From: Cryptomeria japonica
Taxonomy: Eukaryota; Streptophyta; Pinopsida; Cupressales; Cupressaceae
Direction: 5' to 3'
NCBI RefSeq assembly: GCF_030272615.1
Contig: NC_081406.1
Location: 190,397,891 to 190,461,890 of the forward strand
Length of the DNA stretch: 64,000 nt
Below, piece after piece: positions 47,387 to 58,405 of the stretch. The position numbers and the translations under genes are program-made. Position 1 is the stretch's first letter, and each line of letters starts with the position of its first letter. The notes beneath the pieces were generated by a model. That model was not told the DNA's origin. It worked only from the letters and a program-made list of their open reading frames with translations, and did not search any database.

Positions 47387-47798
47387 GGCTTAAGGGGATG
47401 GACCTAATTATGACATGGCTTAAGGGGATGGACCTAATTAGGACATGTGGCTTAAGGGGATTAACCTAGAATTAGGATGTCTTAAGGGGACCTAATTAGG
47501 ATGACTTAAGGGGATGAACCTAATTAGGACATGGCTTAAGGGGACATAAAATTAGAATCTATGAAAGTACAAAATGGCAATAAATGAATTTTAACTATGT
47601 ATTAAAGCAATATCAATATCATTGAAAAACATGTAAATTTTAAAAAATATACATACCTCTATTTACTTATTCCATTGTACCATCAAGTAAGCTCTTAAGG
47701 GGATGGACCTATATCAAACAATAATAAAACTATAGATCAAATGATAATAAATTATTTATAATTATATATAGACACACACACACACACATGTACCTATA
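47387..47798. repeat. CTTAAGGGG array, right part, and duplicated transposase gene end
   Basis: 47387-47550 continues the array cut by element B. At 47667-47684 the minus strand reads GATGGTACAATGGAATAA, nearly the last codons of the transposase-like gene (D-G-T-M-E-stop at 47799). The same tract, changed, is at 26130-26145. These are leftovers of tandem duplications of the gene's 3' end. Confidence 0.7.
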
Positions 47799-48229
47799 TT
47801 ATTCCATCGTACCATCTGCATCCTCTCTTATTTCTAAAGCATCTATAATTGTCTCAAGATCTTCCATAGAAATTGTCCACAACTCTTTATTAGCAGGTTT
47901 CCCATGATCTCACTTATTGTATATTTGTTGCAACAATCAAATGTGATTAGTGTATAATCTTCATGTATGTTTCATAATCTTTAAAATTAGGCAAACCATT
48001 CTTCCTTATCAAATATTTCCTTAGCCAAGTTCCAATAACCACCACTAAACTAGTTTGATAATTATAGCCATCATCATCTTCTTGAGGTTTAATTAACATG
48101 TGTTTAGTTTCAACACATCGAACCAACCCATATTCTATTTCCTCTTCATTGTCCTCAAGTGCAACAAAAACATACACATGTCCTACAAAAAAAATTAATT
48201 TAATCAATTTTTAATAAACTTTCACCAAT

Positions 48230-48616
48230 TTAGAGCAGATTTTGGGAGAGATGGAGCTGTACGTGGAGGGTGCTATGCACAGGCTGGGGCATCGTAGCCC
48301 TAGCTCGTGAGTGGCACCTCCATGCTGGTGCGGTGGTGGGAGCGAGGTGCTTGCGAGTGTGGGTGGTGCTGCAGGAGGGGCTGGTAACGAGGCTGCGGGT
48401 GTTGAAGGAGGCACGGTGGTTGAGGGTGGTGGGTGGTGCTGTGGGAGGTAGGGGCTCGGGGTTCCTGCGGATATGCAACCTGCTTGCGGGGAAGGGCGAT
48501 GGGGGTTTGATCTGCTCGGTGGTGGAGCTTGGTAGGGGAGGTGTGTGTTTTCTTGTAGGGGGTGTGGTGTCCTTTCTCTTTTCCTTTCAGGGGGGGTGGG
48601 CTTTCTGTGTGGTTCT
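48230..48616 (+). promoter_or_regulatory. LINE 5' UTR / presumed internal promoter
   Basis: GC-rich, G-biased sequence (GGTGGTGGGTGGTGCTG, GGTAGGGGAGG) between the target-site duplication and ORF1. L1-type LINEs carry their promoter in this position; no specific site identified. Confidence 0.45.
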
Positions 48617-50044
48617 ATGTCTAGAACTGGTAGAGAGGCCTTGAAGGCGTCTCTCGATATGGATTTCCGTGCTATGATGGGTTTGAAATCTCTATCCCAG
48701 AATGTCAAGACCTTTGATAATAACCTTTTTGCCTCAGATTCTAGGGCTGGTAGTGCTGGTGGCTCTTGGATCTCAAAGATTAATGGCTACCTGGAGAGGT
48801 GCAGCGAGAGACCAAGGTTGATTATTCCTCCGAAGATGATAGCGGAAGATGGTGATTACTTTTCAAAACACTCATTATACTGCATGTTTTTGGGGATGAG
48901 GGTTTCTCTGCAGTTTTTGGAGAACTGGGCTCAGAGGACTCGGGCACCAGAAGGGGAAATGGAGATTATGTTACTGGCAAACAACTACTTCATGGTTACT
49001 TTCAATTGCATGGAGGATCGGAATAGGGTTTTTGAAGGAGGGCCGTATTTTTACAATAAGGTGGGGTTGTTCATCAAACCTTGGCATGCAGGGTTCAACC
49101 CTTCGAAGGAGCTCCCGAATAGGGTCCCAGTGTGGGTTCATTTACCTCATTTTCCAGTGGAATGTTGTCGAGAGGATGTGTTATAGATGCTCGCTTTAGT
49201 GTTTCGGAGGCCAGTTGGAGCCTCAACGCAAACCTTGGGGAGAAAGGTAATGACCTTCACCTGTATTTGTGTTGAAATTGATCTTAGTAAACCCCTGCCA
49301 GATGCTATAGATATGTGTGTGGGTTCTTATTCTTGGGTTCAGTAGCTGGATTATAAGACTTTACCATTTCAGTGTCACCTGTGTCATGAGTATGGTCATT
49401 TGCAGTGCAAGTGTCCTAGGTATAAATCGATGGTGCGCCAACCTCAACAACTGACCCATAACACAGATGGGGCTGACAAAGGAAAATTCACCATGATTGT
49501 GGAAGTTGTGGGTACTGATGGTTTTGTCCCAGTTAAGACAAAGAATAGGAATCAGGGACAAAAGAGGCCTCTACAAGAGAGACAGGAGGATGATACCTTT
49601 AATAGATTTGAAGCCTTGGATGACCTTACCCAACAGGAGGTGAACCCAGGTTTGACTCCTTTGGATCAGGGTGTATCAGGGTTGGTTAATGATAGTGTGA
49701 ATTGGGACTCGACCCAGGCTCTGCAAATTGTTGGGAGTTAGCAAATGGAGATGGATCTGCCAATAGTGGCTCAGTTGGGGACCATTTCTAGTGCTTTAGT
49801 GGAGTTGGCTAGGGAGGATGTTTCTCCAGCAACTCAAAGATTGGAATCTGCTGGGGCCAAAAGTAACAAGATGGCCTTACATTTGGGTCTCCATTAGAAG
49901 GACATTAAGAAAGGACCAACAAAGAAGATTTCCAAGGTTGGCAGAAAGAAGGATTTGGAGAAGATCAAATTGATGGGGGAGAATTTGGTTGAGTCAGGGT
50001 CAGTAAAAACCCTGGATTCTCATTTTTCCAATCCCCCAAAATGA
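48617..50044 (+). pseudogene. LINE ORF1: DUF4283-like domain plus CCHC knuckle
   Basis: ATG 48617 (MSRTGREALKASLDMDF). RNA-binding DUF4283-type region from about 48780: WISKINGYLERCSERP, FLGMRVSLQFLENW, LLANNYFMVTFNCMEDRNRVFEGG, FIKPWHAGFNPSKELPNRVPVWVHLPHFPVE. One zinc knuckle follows, CHLCHEYGHLQCKC (about 49375-49420), then a Lys-rich C-terminus. In-frame TAG stops at 49184, about 49342, 49739 and about 49897. Ends in TGA 50042-50044, which overlaps the ORF2 start. Product would coat LINE RNA. Confidence 0.88.
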
Positions 50045-53000
50045 TTTTTCTATCATGGAATGTGAGGGGCTTGAACAATGGCCCTAGACAAAAAGCTGTT
50101 CGAGAGTTGATATAGAGTCACTCTCTTGATATCCTATTCTTGCAGGAGACAAAAATTTATGTGGAAAGTATGATGGATTTGGTGCCAAAGCTATAGGGGA
50201 GAAGCCAGTGTCAGTGTATTGGGGTTGTGGGCTCCTCGGGAGGGGTGGCCTGTCTTTGGAACCCTTTAAGGATTTGCCCTATTTGGTGGGTTGCCTCCAG
50301 ATCTTTGTTATCTGGGGTTGTCTCTAGTCTTGAGACTGGGGAGTATATCTTGTTTACTAATATCTATGCCCCCACTGATCTTCAGTGTAAGAAGAACTTA
50401 TGGTCTCATATTTCTTGTATGTGAAGGTTGGTCCCTTTTCATCCTTGGATTATGGCGGGCGATTTCAATGCCATCCTTGAGTTGAGTGAGAAGAAGGGGG
50501 GTGTTATGCGATTGGAACCTTCTTCTTTCCTTTTTTGGGATAGTATAGAATCGTTGCATCTTGTTGACTTTAAGCCTGGTAATGGTTTGTTCACCTAGAA
50601 CAATAGGAGGGTGGGGGAGTATTGGATTGCGGAGAGGTTGGATCAATTTTTGGTTTCTAGTTTTTGGGTTGGTGGGGGGTGGTCCACAAGCTCTGAGATT
50701 CTTGACTAGAGAGGGTCAGATCACTGGCCCATCAAGATGGTTTCTTCTTCTGCTCAGGTCACTTTCTCTCCTTTATTCAAATTCCAACTTATGTGGCTTC
50801 GGGATCCTGATTTGCAGACTCTTTTTGCAGAGTGGTGGAGGAAAGGGAGGCCTGCCTTTGGCACTGATATGTACACTTTTGCCAAGCAACTACAATTTGT
50901 TAAGTTTTAGCTTAAACAATGGAACCATTAAGGTTTCAGGAATATTTTTCATGCTAAGAAAGCTGCTCAAATAGTGTTGAATGGCATCACCAGTGAAATC
51001 AAAGAGCATGGATTGTCTGAAGCCTTGCTTAGGGAGGAATACATGGCTGTCAAGGCTTTAGAGGAATGGGAGCTTAGGGAAAAAATATACTAGAAATAGA
51101 GAGCTCATATTGATTGGATTCAAGAGGGGGATAAGAACACTGCTTTCTTCTTCAACTTAGTGAAAGCAAGAAGACATGGAAATTCCATTCCTATTCTGGT
51201 CAATGATAGAGGTTAGCAATTTTTATCTTCGTAGGAGATCTCTAGGGAGTCTTTACTGTATTTCCTTTCCCTCTTCAGTGAGGATTCTCAGGGGGAATCA
51301 GTGGAGGAGAATAAAGTTATCGATTGCATTCCTTCTATAGTTACTAGGGAGATGAATGAGCAACTTATGGGTCCCATTTTTCTGGAAGAACTAGAGAGGA
51401 TTGTTTTTCACATGAGAAAGGGAAAGGCTCCTGGACCAGATGGGTTCCCAGTTGAATTCTTTCAAGAGTTCTAGGATGTTATCAAACTGGACTTATGGGA
51501 AGTAGTTCAAGAGTCCCAGAGGAATAAGTAGATGCTTCAGACTTTGTATGCGACTTTCATTGCTCTAATCCTCAAGTGTGATGGGGCTGACCGGTTAGGC
51601 CAATTCCTCCCTATCTCTCTCTGTAATGTGATTTATAAGATCATCTCTAAGCTGATAGTGGATAGGTTGAAGAAGTGTTTGGGGGATGTTATCTTTGAGG
51701 AGAAGAGCAGGTTTGTGGAAGGGCGCCAAATCTTGGATGGGGTGGTCATTGCTACAGAGACCATTCATTCTATGGCAACCTCCAAGGAAAAAGCTATGTT
51801 TATTAAGTTGGATATGGATAAGGCTTACGATAGAGTTCATTGGTCTTTCCTCCAGAAGATCCTCAGAGCTTTTGGCTTTGCTGACGAATGAATCCAATGG
51901 GTTATGAGTTGTGTTACATCTACCTCTTTCTCTATGCTAATCAATGGAGATCATACTGAGCTGTTTGGTGCTTCTAGGGGTTTTCACTAGGGGGACCCCC
52001 TTTCCCCTTACTTATTCACTCTTCTGGCTGAGGGTCTGGGGAGGCTGATTAAGCATAATGTGGGTTTGGGTATTATTCAGGGTTGGAGTTGGGGTAATGA
52101 CTTGCAACCATAGTCTCATTTGCAGTTTGTTGATGACATGACCCTGATGAGACTTGCTCGGATCAGAGAAGCCACTAATATGTGTAAGGTTTTGGATGTT
52201 TATCTTGCAGCCTCGAGCCAGCTGATTAATGAGGATAAATCTTCTATCCTCTTCTTCAACACTCTTGGAACTATTCAAAGGAGGATTGCTCTTATCTTGA
52301 GATTCCAAGTTGGCTCTTTGCCCTTGACTTATTTGGGTATTCCTATTTCTCCTGGTAACCCTCCTAGGGAATCATAGCAGGGTATCTTGGATAAATTTTG
52401 CACGAAGGTTGATCATCGGACAAATAGATGGGTATCCTTTGCCAGGAGGGTTCAACTAATTTAGTCGGTGGTTTAGGCTCTTCCGATTTATCGATGTATG
52501 CTATAAGTGGCTCCTAAGTGGTTCTTGAAGGGATTGGACTCTCTGGCAAGGCAATTTTTATGGGCAGGTAATTTATCCTCTTCCAAATGAAGTCTTGTCA
52601 ATTGGGACTTGGTGTGTAGCCCGAAGCAGTTGGGGGGGCTTGGTTTAAGGCAGTCTATTTTATTTGGGGAGGCTCTGGCGGCTAAATTGTACTGGAGGTG
52701 GTGTGTTGAGTAGGACCGAGACTAGGCTAGGATTTTGGCCTACAAATATATGTAGAGGATCCTGGTGGAGGAAATTCCAAGATATCCGCTTGAGGGAAAA
52801 GGCTCAATGATTTGGTGTACTCTCATGAAGGGGGCTTCTCTAATTAAGGAAGGACTCTTTTGGATTTGTAGGAGGGGGGAAGAGGTCCTTTTCTGGAACG
52901 ACTCTTGGTATGGATACCCCCCATCCTTGATCAGTTTCCTAACCTTGGGAATCTTTGCCAGAGGTTTTTGGAGGCAGGGTGGTCAAGGGCGAGTGACTTC

Positions 53001-54344
53001 AAGGCTATTTATAGGTGTGGGTGGCTAGAGATGGAGCAGTGGAAGGCTCCTAATGAGTGGCCGGTTGTTGGGATGGAGGAAGAGTGTACTCAGTTGCATG
53101 GCATTCTGGTGAATAGACACTGTAGTTACCTCAAGGGTAGGGATGGACTTGCTTGGTTTTCGAATCCCAAGGGCATCTTTACTGTGGTTAGTGGATACCA
53201 GGAACTGTTGAACCGAAGAGTAGAGGGAAGAGAGGTGCACTGGTGGAAACATGTGTGGAATAATTTTTCTTGGCCGAAGTGTAACTGCTTCGCTTGGACT
53301 TTGGATTTGAATAGATGCCTAACTTGGGACAATATTCGCAAGCGGGGATTCTTGGGGCCTTCCATTTGTGCTTTGTGTTGTAATGGGGAGGAAGATTCCT
53401 CACACCTGTTCTTCAGATGCCCCTTCTCTATTCTTATTTGGCATTACTGGTGGGGGGTGTGGAAGCATCCTTGTGTTCACACAGATTCTCTAGTGGAGTT
53501 TTGGAGCAATTTGGGCATACCTCCTATCTTGTCCTCCTTCCTCCAAATTGTCTGGTATATTGGGCCCATTTTCATACTATGGCAGATTTGTCTCCAGAGG
53601 AACATGAGGATCTTTCGTGAGGTTAGACTGTTAGTTCAACAAGTGTGGAATAGAATCATTGTTATGATTCAGGAGACTGTGGAAGCTAAATGTGAGGTGA
53701 ATTTTACTCTGAATAGAGATGAGGCAGATATTGTGAGTAGGTTGGGATTGCAAGAGTTGTCTCCTACCTCAGCTTGTGTCAGGAGAGGTAGATGAGCTAT
53801 GAAGAAGGTTCAAAGGGTGGGAAGGTGGATACCCCCTCATGATGAGTTTATCAAGATTAACACCGATGGCTCCTCTAGGGGTAACCCAAGCCCTGCTAGG
53901 GTTGGTGGTGTTGGTAGGAATTATATGGGGGAGGTGGTCTTCTTCTTTTTAGTGCATAAAGGGCGGAAATCTAATAATTTTATGGAGGGATTTGCAATTC
54001 TCTATGTCCTAGAGCATGCTTGGGAGTTGGGATGAAGGAAGGTTATCTATGAATCAGATTCACAAATTATTGTGAACTTGTTGACAAAGCAGAAGTTGAG
54101 TGGGATTCATTGGCAGCTGGCAGAGATTGTTCGTCAGATTCTTCATATTAGCTCATTAATGGAGTAGGTGTCTTTCATCCACATTCCTCATGAATGGAAT
54201 AGAGCAGCTGATTGGTTGGCTAAGTGGGCCTCAGAACATGGTAGTGATTGGAAAGTTGAAGGTTGGGAGCATCTCACCTCGGATTATTGTCAGGACTTGC
54301 AAAAGATTTTTGCAGAGGACATGGATAGTTATGGAGCTGGCTGA
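50041..54344 (+). pseudogene. LINE ORF2: endonuclease, reverse transcriptase, zf-RVT, RNase H; heavily stopped
   Basis: ATG 50041 (MIFLSWNVRGLNNGPRQKAV). EEP endonuclease: LFLQETKIY, WIMAGDFNAI, RGSDHWPIK. RT: KGKAPGPDGFPVEFF, CNVIYKIISKLIVDRLK, FIKLDMDKAYDRVHWSFL, RGFH.GDPLSPYLF, QFVDDMTLM, LTYLGIPI. After a frameshift near 52900-52990: zf-RVT-like region with FSWPKCNCFAWTL and CALCCNGEEDSSHLFFRCPF. RNase H: IKINTDGSSRGNPSPA, NNFMEGFAILYVLEHA, YESDSQIIVNLL, HIPHEWNRAADWLAKWA, so the D, E and D positions are present. Of about 23 in-frame stops before the frameshift, 19 are TAG, mostly at former CAG or TGG codons. Not translatable. Confidence 0.93.
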
Positions 54345-57234
54345 TCTTGGGTTGGGTTTGTGGTTCTTTGTTGGGGCCTTGGGGATCTAGTTCTCTTTGT
54401 AATTCTTGTGTCTGATTTTCAATAAATTTTTTACCCCTTTATTCAATTTTTTTTTCACCAATCTACATTATATAAAAAATTAATCAAACATGTTCGTAAA
54501 AATTGAGATAAATTAATTAAATTACATTTTTGTACAAGGTCTGAAACACGGTCATAATCATTTGATGCAAACAATTGATCATTATCTTTAATTATTGTGT
54601 CAATTTGATCTTGTGTTTGAGCAAGTGTCAACGATCTTTGATTCCACTCTCCAACCCATTCAATATTTTCACATACATCAGAATCACCTGAAATACAAAA
54701 CTGACAAAAACATGCAAGCTCCCTTGTCTAGATAATCCATGTTCTTGCATTTGAACTCTTAAATGAATGCATTTTTGTTGATTCATTAATGATCTCATAA
54801 TCAAGTTTGGGCACAATGTTCTCTTCTTCAACTAACCAAAAGAATCACTGAATTGTAGAGTTTACACTTGATCCAATAGATAATGTTGCATTGCACCAAT
54901 CCACAATTTCACATGCATCTTTAAATTTTACTTTATCCTCAAATTTTAATTGCTCTCTAGCAAGAATTATTTTAACACATGCACCAACTCCATCATGCTC
55001 TCCTTTACCATGTCTAGGTTAAAAAAATCTCCATATATGTTGGATATTGTATTCCTTGTGAGCCTTGCTTAACCAATAAAACATTCGATCATTCTTGAAT
55101 TGTCCTATACAATTATTTGACCATATAAGATGTTCTGTCATTTGGATTCCTCTTTCTCTTAAATTCGTATAGAATATGTTGAAACAATATTGAACAAACT
55201 TTGACGAGTGCATCCGATTATCACTCACATAGAAATGATACTACCTTAAAATTTTTCTATCACCCTCTGTACTTTTATTTTTATGTCTATAAACAATGTG
55301 AACAAAAATAACAACCTAAGTGGAATTGTAGTATTGAGATTGAATTTCTTCTTGTGGCTTGAGAGTATATTTTTCTACAAAGTCCACCATTGATAGTATA
55401 TTTCCAACTGTAAATGAATTTCTACATGTGCGAAATTGAACATTAACCATCTGACATGTTGAGAGTGTGTCACATATTTTGGTACAATCTTACTCTTAAA
55501 TTATGACATGAATGCATGTACACTAAATTTTTTTGTGATCAAATCGACATGCTTTCCTATTTTCCCATCCTTTAAGGGATTCTCAATATTCTTAAATCTT
55601 CTAACATCCACTAGTTGTTGTCCAAAATTATTTTCACTATTCTCATGCATACACTCTACTTATAATGAAAAATTGCCACAACTAGAACATATCCCAGAGA
55701 TACATGAACTAAAATAAAATAATTTCCCATTAGATCTTTCACGAAATAAACTTGCTATAAATTCCTTGATTGTTTCAAGTGGCATATCAATACCACATTC
55801 CTGTATAAGCATGTTACTATATAAAACATATTGTATATATATATATATATATATAAAATCATAATACTAACGAAATTGCACATGCGTTTTACGACAACAA
55901 GAGATTAGTTGCTTATTAATTTTCACATACCAGGGATTGCATTTCTCAAATGATCTTTGACTTATGGTAATATTTCTAGGTAACACAACATCATCCAAAA
56001 TTTTTCTATAAAATTCAGTTTGAGGTGTGTCTAATAGGTGCTTTGGATGAGGATCATGAATATTTGACCCCACTCTCAACTTCAAAACATCTCTAGCATT
56101 AGACAATACCCTTGTATTATCATACCAATACTTTTGAACCAAAGATTTCATTTCAATATTCAATTTCATATCTAACCTTGGAAGTCGATCACTAAATCTC
56201 CAACTTTGGTTGATTAGATCATTTTCAATACTTTCTCTTCTCTTTTCTACTCTTACCAATGTTTTAGGATGCGTCTTTAAAATTCCACTAATGTTGCTTA
56301 ACATCCTTTTATTCAAGTTTGTTTTATTCACTATAGTAGTTGTTATGGCTTGTCATGCCACATACTTATCTTTAGATCGATTCTTTTTCCAATAGATTCA
56401 ATGACAGTTGCAACAATAGACATAGCAATGCTTAACTAATTCATCTTTTTTTGTTGGTTTCACAAAGATGCCTAATTTTTTTATCATTTTTTTATTTTCC
56501 ACATTTTCATCAATTGCATCATTAGTTGACATTGAATTGCTAGTTTTTTCGATAAAAAAATTCTTTGTATATTCTATTGGCATAAGTTCCTATTTGTCTC
56601 CAAGAAATCTTACTAGGAAGATTATCCAAAACATTATTTTCAATTTAAAAAAAAATATTTTCATGATCTTCAACAATAGGAGGATTTTCATTTTCACTAT
56701 GTTCATATAAGGATTTTCATTTTCAACATCCAAAGGATTTTCATATTCACCAACACAAGGGATTTCATTTTCAATATCTATAAGTTGTTCCATTTTGTCA
56801 TAGACAATATCAATCTCAAAAATGCTATATCTAGCCTCTAATAAATCATCACTACGAATATCATCTATAATCACATTATCCACGTCTTTCAAAGAAGGAT
56901 TTGAAGATGTACCTGGATAATTTGAAGATGTACCTAGATAATTTGAAGATGTACCTAGATTTGAGGATGTCGTAGGATTAGTCTCTATAATCATATTATC
57001 TTCCACATGAACATCTTCCATAATTGCATCATGTACATCCATCTTATCCCCCATGCGATTATATTGAATGTTTGTTTCTTCTATTGTTGTGGATGGATAA
57101 GCATCGAGATTATTCATTTCTCAAATCCTCATTCTTCTATCTCTTTGACGTTTTCCCTCCTCTCTTTGTACTTGAATTTCCTTTGGGGTCATTTCCCTCC
57201 TTTGTTTCTTCTTTTGACGTTGTTTAGATCTCAT

Positions 57235-58373
57235 GATTAACAAATTATGGCTTTAAAATTATGCAATGATTGGCACCATCAAAAAAGGGGTATAAAATTG
57301 CAAGAAAAGAGCATCCACAAGACAATAATCATAAAATAATGCATAAAAAATCTGTATAATGGGACATGTCATATTAGTGAAAATGATTGCTATAAATACA
57401 AAACTATATTTTTTTTAAAAGTTAAAATATGAACATGATCCCATTTTATAAATCGAGATCTCGATTTATTTTTCTAATTGGGATCCTGTATCCTAAATGA
57501 ATGGGACCTCAAATCATAAACGAGATCTTAATTTATAAACAAGATCCCATTCGTAAAAAAAACAAATTTTGGCCAGGTTTGCCATTTAGATTTCGCTTTG
57601 GGAAATGGCTTGGAGTGGCAACCCTTAGCCTTGGACCTGGTTTGACCTACAACTTGAAGGCCATATCAGTGTCCATACAAAATAATGACTTTGGACGTAT
57701 ATCTGAACACCAAATTTTTAGAATTTTTTGAAACAAAGAGCACCCATTACATAAGAGATTGTTTAGATTTCAAATATGTAATTTGTTTTAAAATTATATT
57801 TATTTTTTTATTTTTAAAATAATTTGTAATGAAAGAGGTCCAGAAACTTGAAATAATAGGTTTTCTTATTTTTTTATAACTATTTTTAAAAAGTTTTTTG
57901 AAAAATAAATTATATGGCCCATCAAACTAGAGACAATTATATACAGTTTAGAAAAAATAAAAAAATGTTTAGGACAAGTTATGCTTGTTGTACATGAGAG
58001 TTTTTCAAAACAACAATTATGCCAAATAAAAAATTAACACAAAAAAATATTAAAAAAAAAATTAAAAAAAAAATCCTCATCAAAGATGAGTGAGTTAAAA
58101 ATATTTTCCCAAAAGGATTCAAAAAAATACTTTCATTTAAGTTAAATTATACTTTTTGTACATGGGCATGATATGGTATTGAAAAAGTGACTTTTAAATT
58201 ATAGGTTTTAGAAATGCCCATCCAAACTTAATTTATATAATCTGGGTATTAAAATAATTTACATTTTCTATGACTGACTTTTTTCAAGATTCATTCTTTA
58301 AGTGCTTCAAATTTTTAGGTCAAATATGATGAATTTTGAAAAACAGGAAAAACACTTCCACTCTTTGGCCAAA
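57235..58373. other. right subterminal region of the giant transposon
   Basis: 5' flank of the transposase-like gene. 57425-57560 has GATC palindromes like those at 7018-7160 (AAATCGAGATCTCGATTT, TTGGGATCCTG). The rest to 58373 is AT-rich with A and T runs. No gene. Confidence 0.65.
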
Positions 58374-58401
58374 AAGTGGACTCAACTTCTTGTAGGCACC
58401 C
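58374..58401 (-). repeat. right terminal inverted repeat of the giant transposon
   Basis: AAGTGGACTCAACTTCTTG (58374-58392) is the exact reverse complement of 6904-6922; TAGGCACCC (58393-58401) forms the outer end. Followed by TTTA (58402-58405), matching TTCA on the left with one C-to-T change. Confidence 0.88.
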
Positions 58402-58405
58402 TTTA

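Larger units (their letters stand above)
48230..54452 (+). mobile_element. full-length L1-type LINE in an intron of the transposase-like gene
   Basis: Flanked by the 10 bp target duplication TTTCACCAAT (48220-48229, 54453-54462). GC-richer than its surroundings. Order: 5' UTR (48230-48616), ORF1 with DUF4283-like and CCHC domains, ORF2 with endonuclease, RT, zf-RVT-like and RNase H domains, then a 3' end with AATAAA at 54420 and a T-rich rather than A-rich tail. All catalytic motifs are recognisable, but ORF2 has about two dozen stops. Confidence 0.95.
47799..57234 (-). pseudogene. transposase-like gene of the giant transposon (HGKG...DG family), disrupted
   Basis: Three exon blocks on the minus strand: 57234-55872, 55800-54526 and 48182-47799, with GT/AG at the junctions (C|GTTAGT, ACAG|GA, AT|GTAATT, GTAG|GA). 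The start is basic (MRSKQRQKKKQRREMTPKEI). Block 1 has SWRFSDRLPRLD, VQKYWYDNTRVLSNARDVLKL, HPKHLLDTPQTEFYRKI and ISQRSFEKCNPWYVKIN. Block 2 has a Cys cluster CISGICSSCGN, then SDNRMHSSKFVQYCFNIFY, HLIWSNNCIGQFKNDRMFYW and, past a stop, PRHGKGEHDGVGACVK. Block 3 ends in DHGKPANKELW...DGTME. The spaced D/N...HGKG.HDG pattern with a Cys-rich region recalls a widespread uncharacterised, probably RNase H-fold transposase family; I cannot name it. The second motif has SNN where relatives as I remember them have SD. Many stops and frameshifts; intron 2 carries a 6.2 kb LINE. Confidence 0.7.
6895..58401. mobile_element. giant DNA transposon, 51.5 kb with nested insertions (about 12.9 kb originally)
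   Basis: Evidence for one element: (1) terminal inverted repeats, with CAAGAAGTTGAGTCCACTT at 6904-6922 matched exactly on the opposite strand at 58392-58374, and weaker similarity on both sides (outward GGT, inward AGAGT.GAAGT); (2) a 4 bp target duplication, TTCA at 6891-6894 and TTTA at 58402-58405, one C-to-T change; (3) the flanks are the two parts of one Copia pol gene, and joining them at TTCA restores the frame as ...KDLVQRKLWVSQSKY with one CAG-to-TAG stop. Inside are two convergent gene remnants, one transposase-like on the minus strand. Five later insertions with duplications sum to about 38.6 kb. A 4 bp duplication and a DDE-like protein would suit Sola-like superfamilies; the superfamily is not established. 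Confidence 0.88.

Noticed and set aside
48211-48708. Pro/Ser/His-rich minus-strand frame
   Set aside because: Antisense to the GC-rich LINE 5' UTR and ORF1 start.
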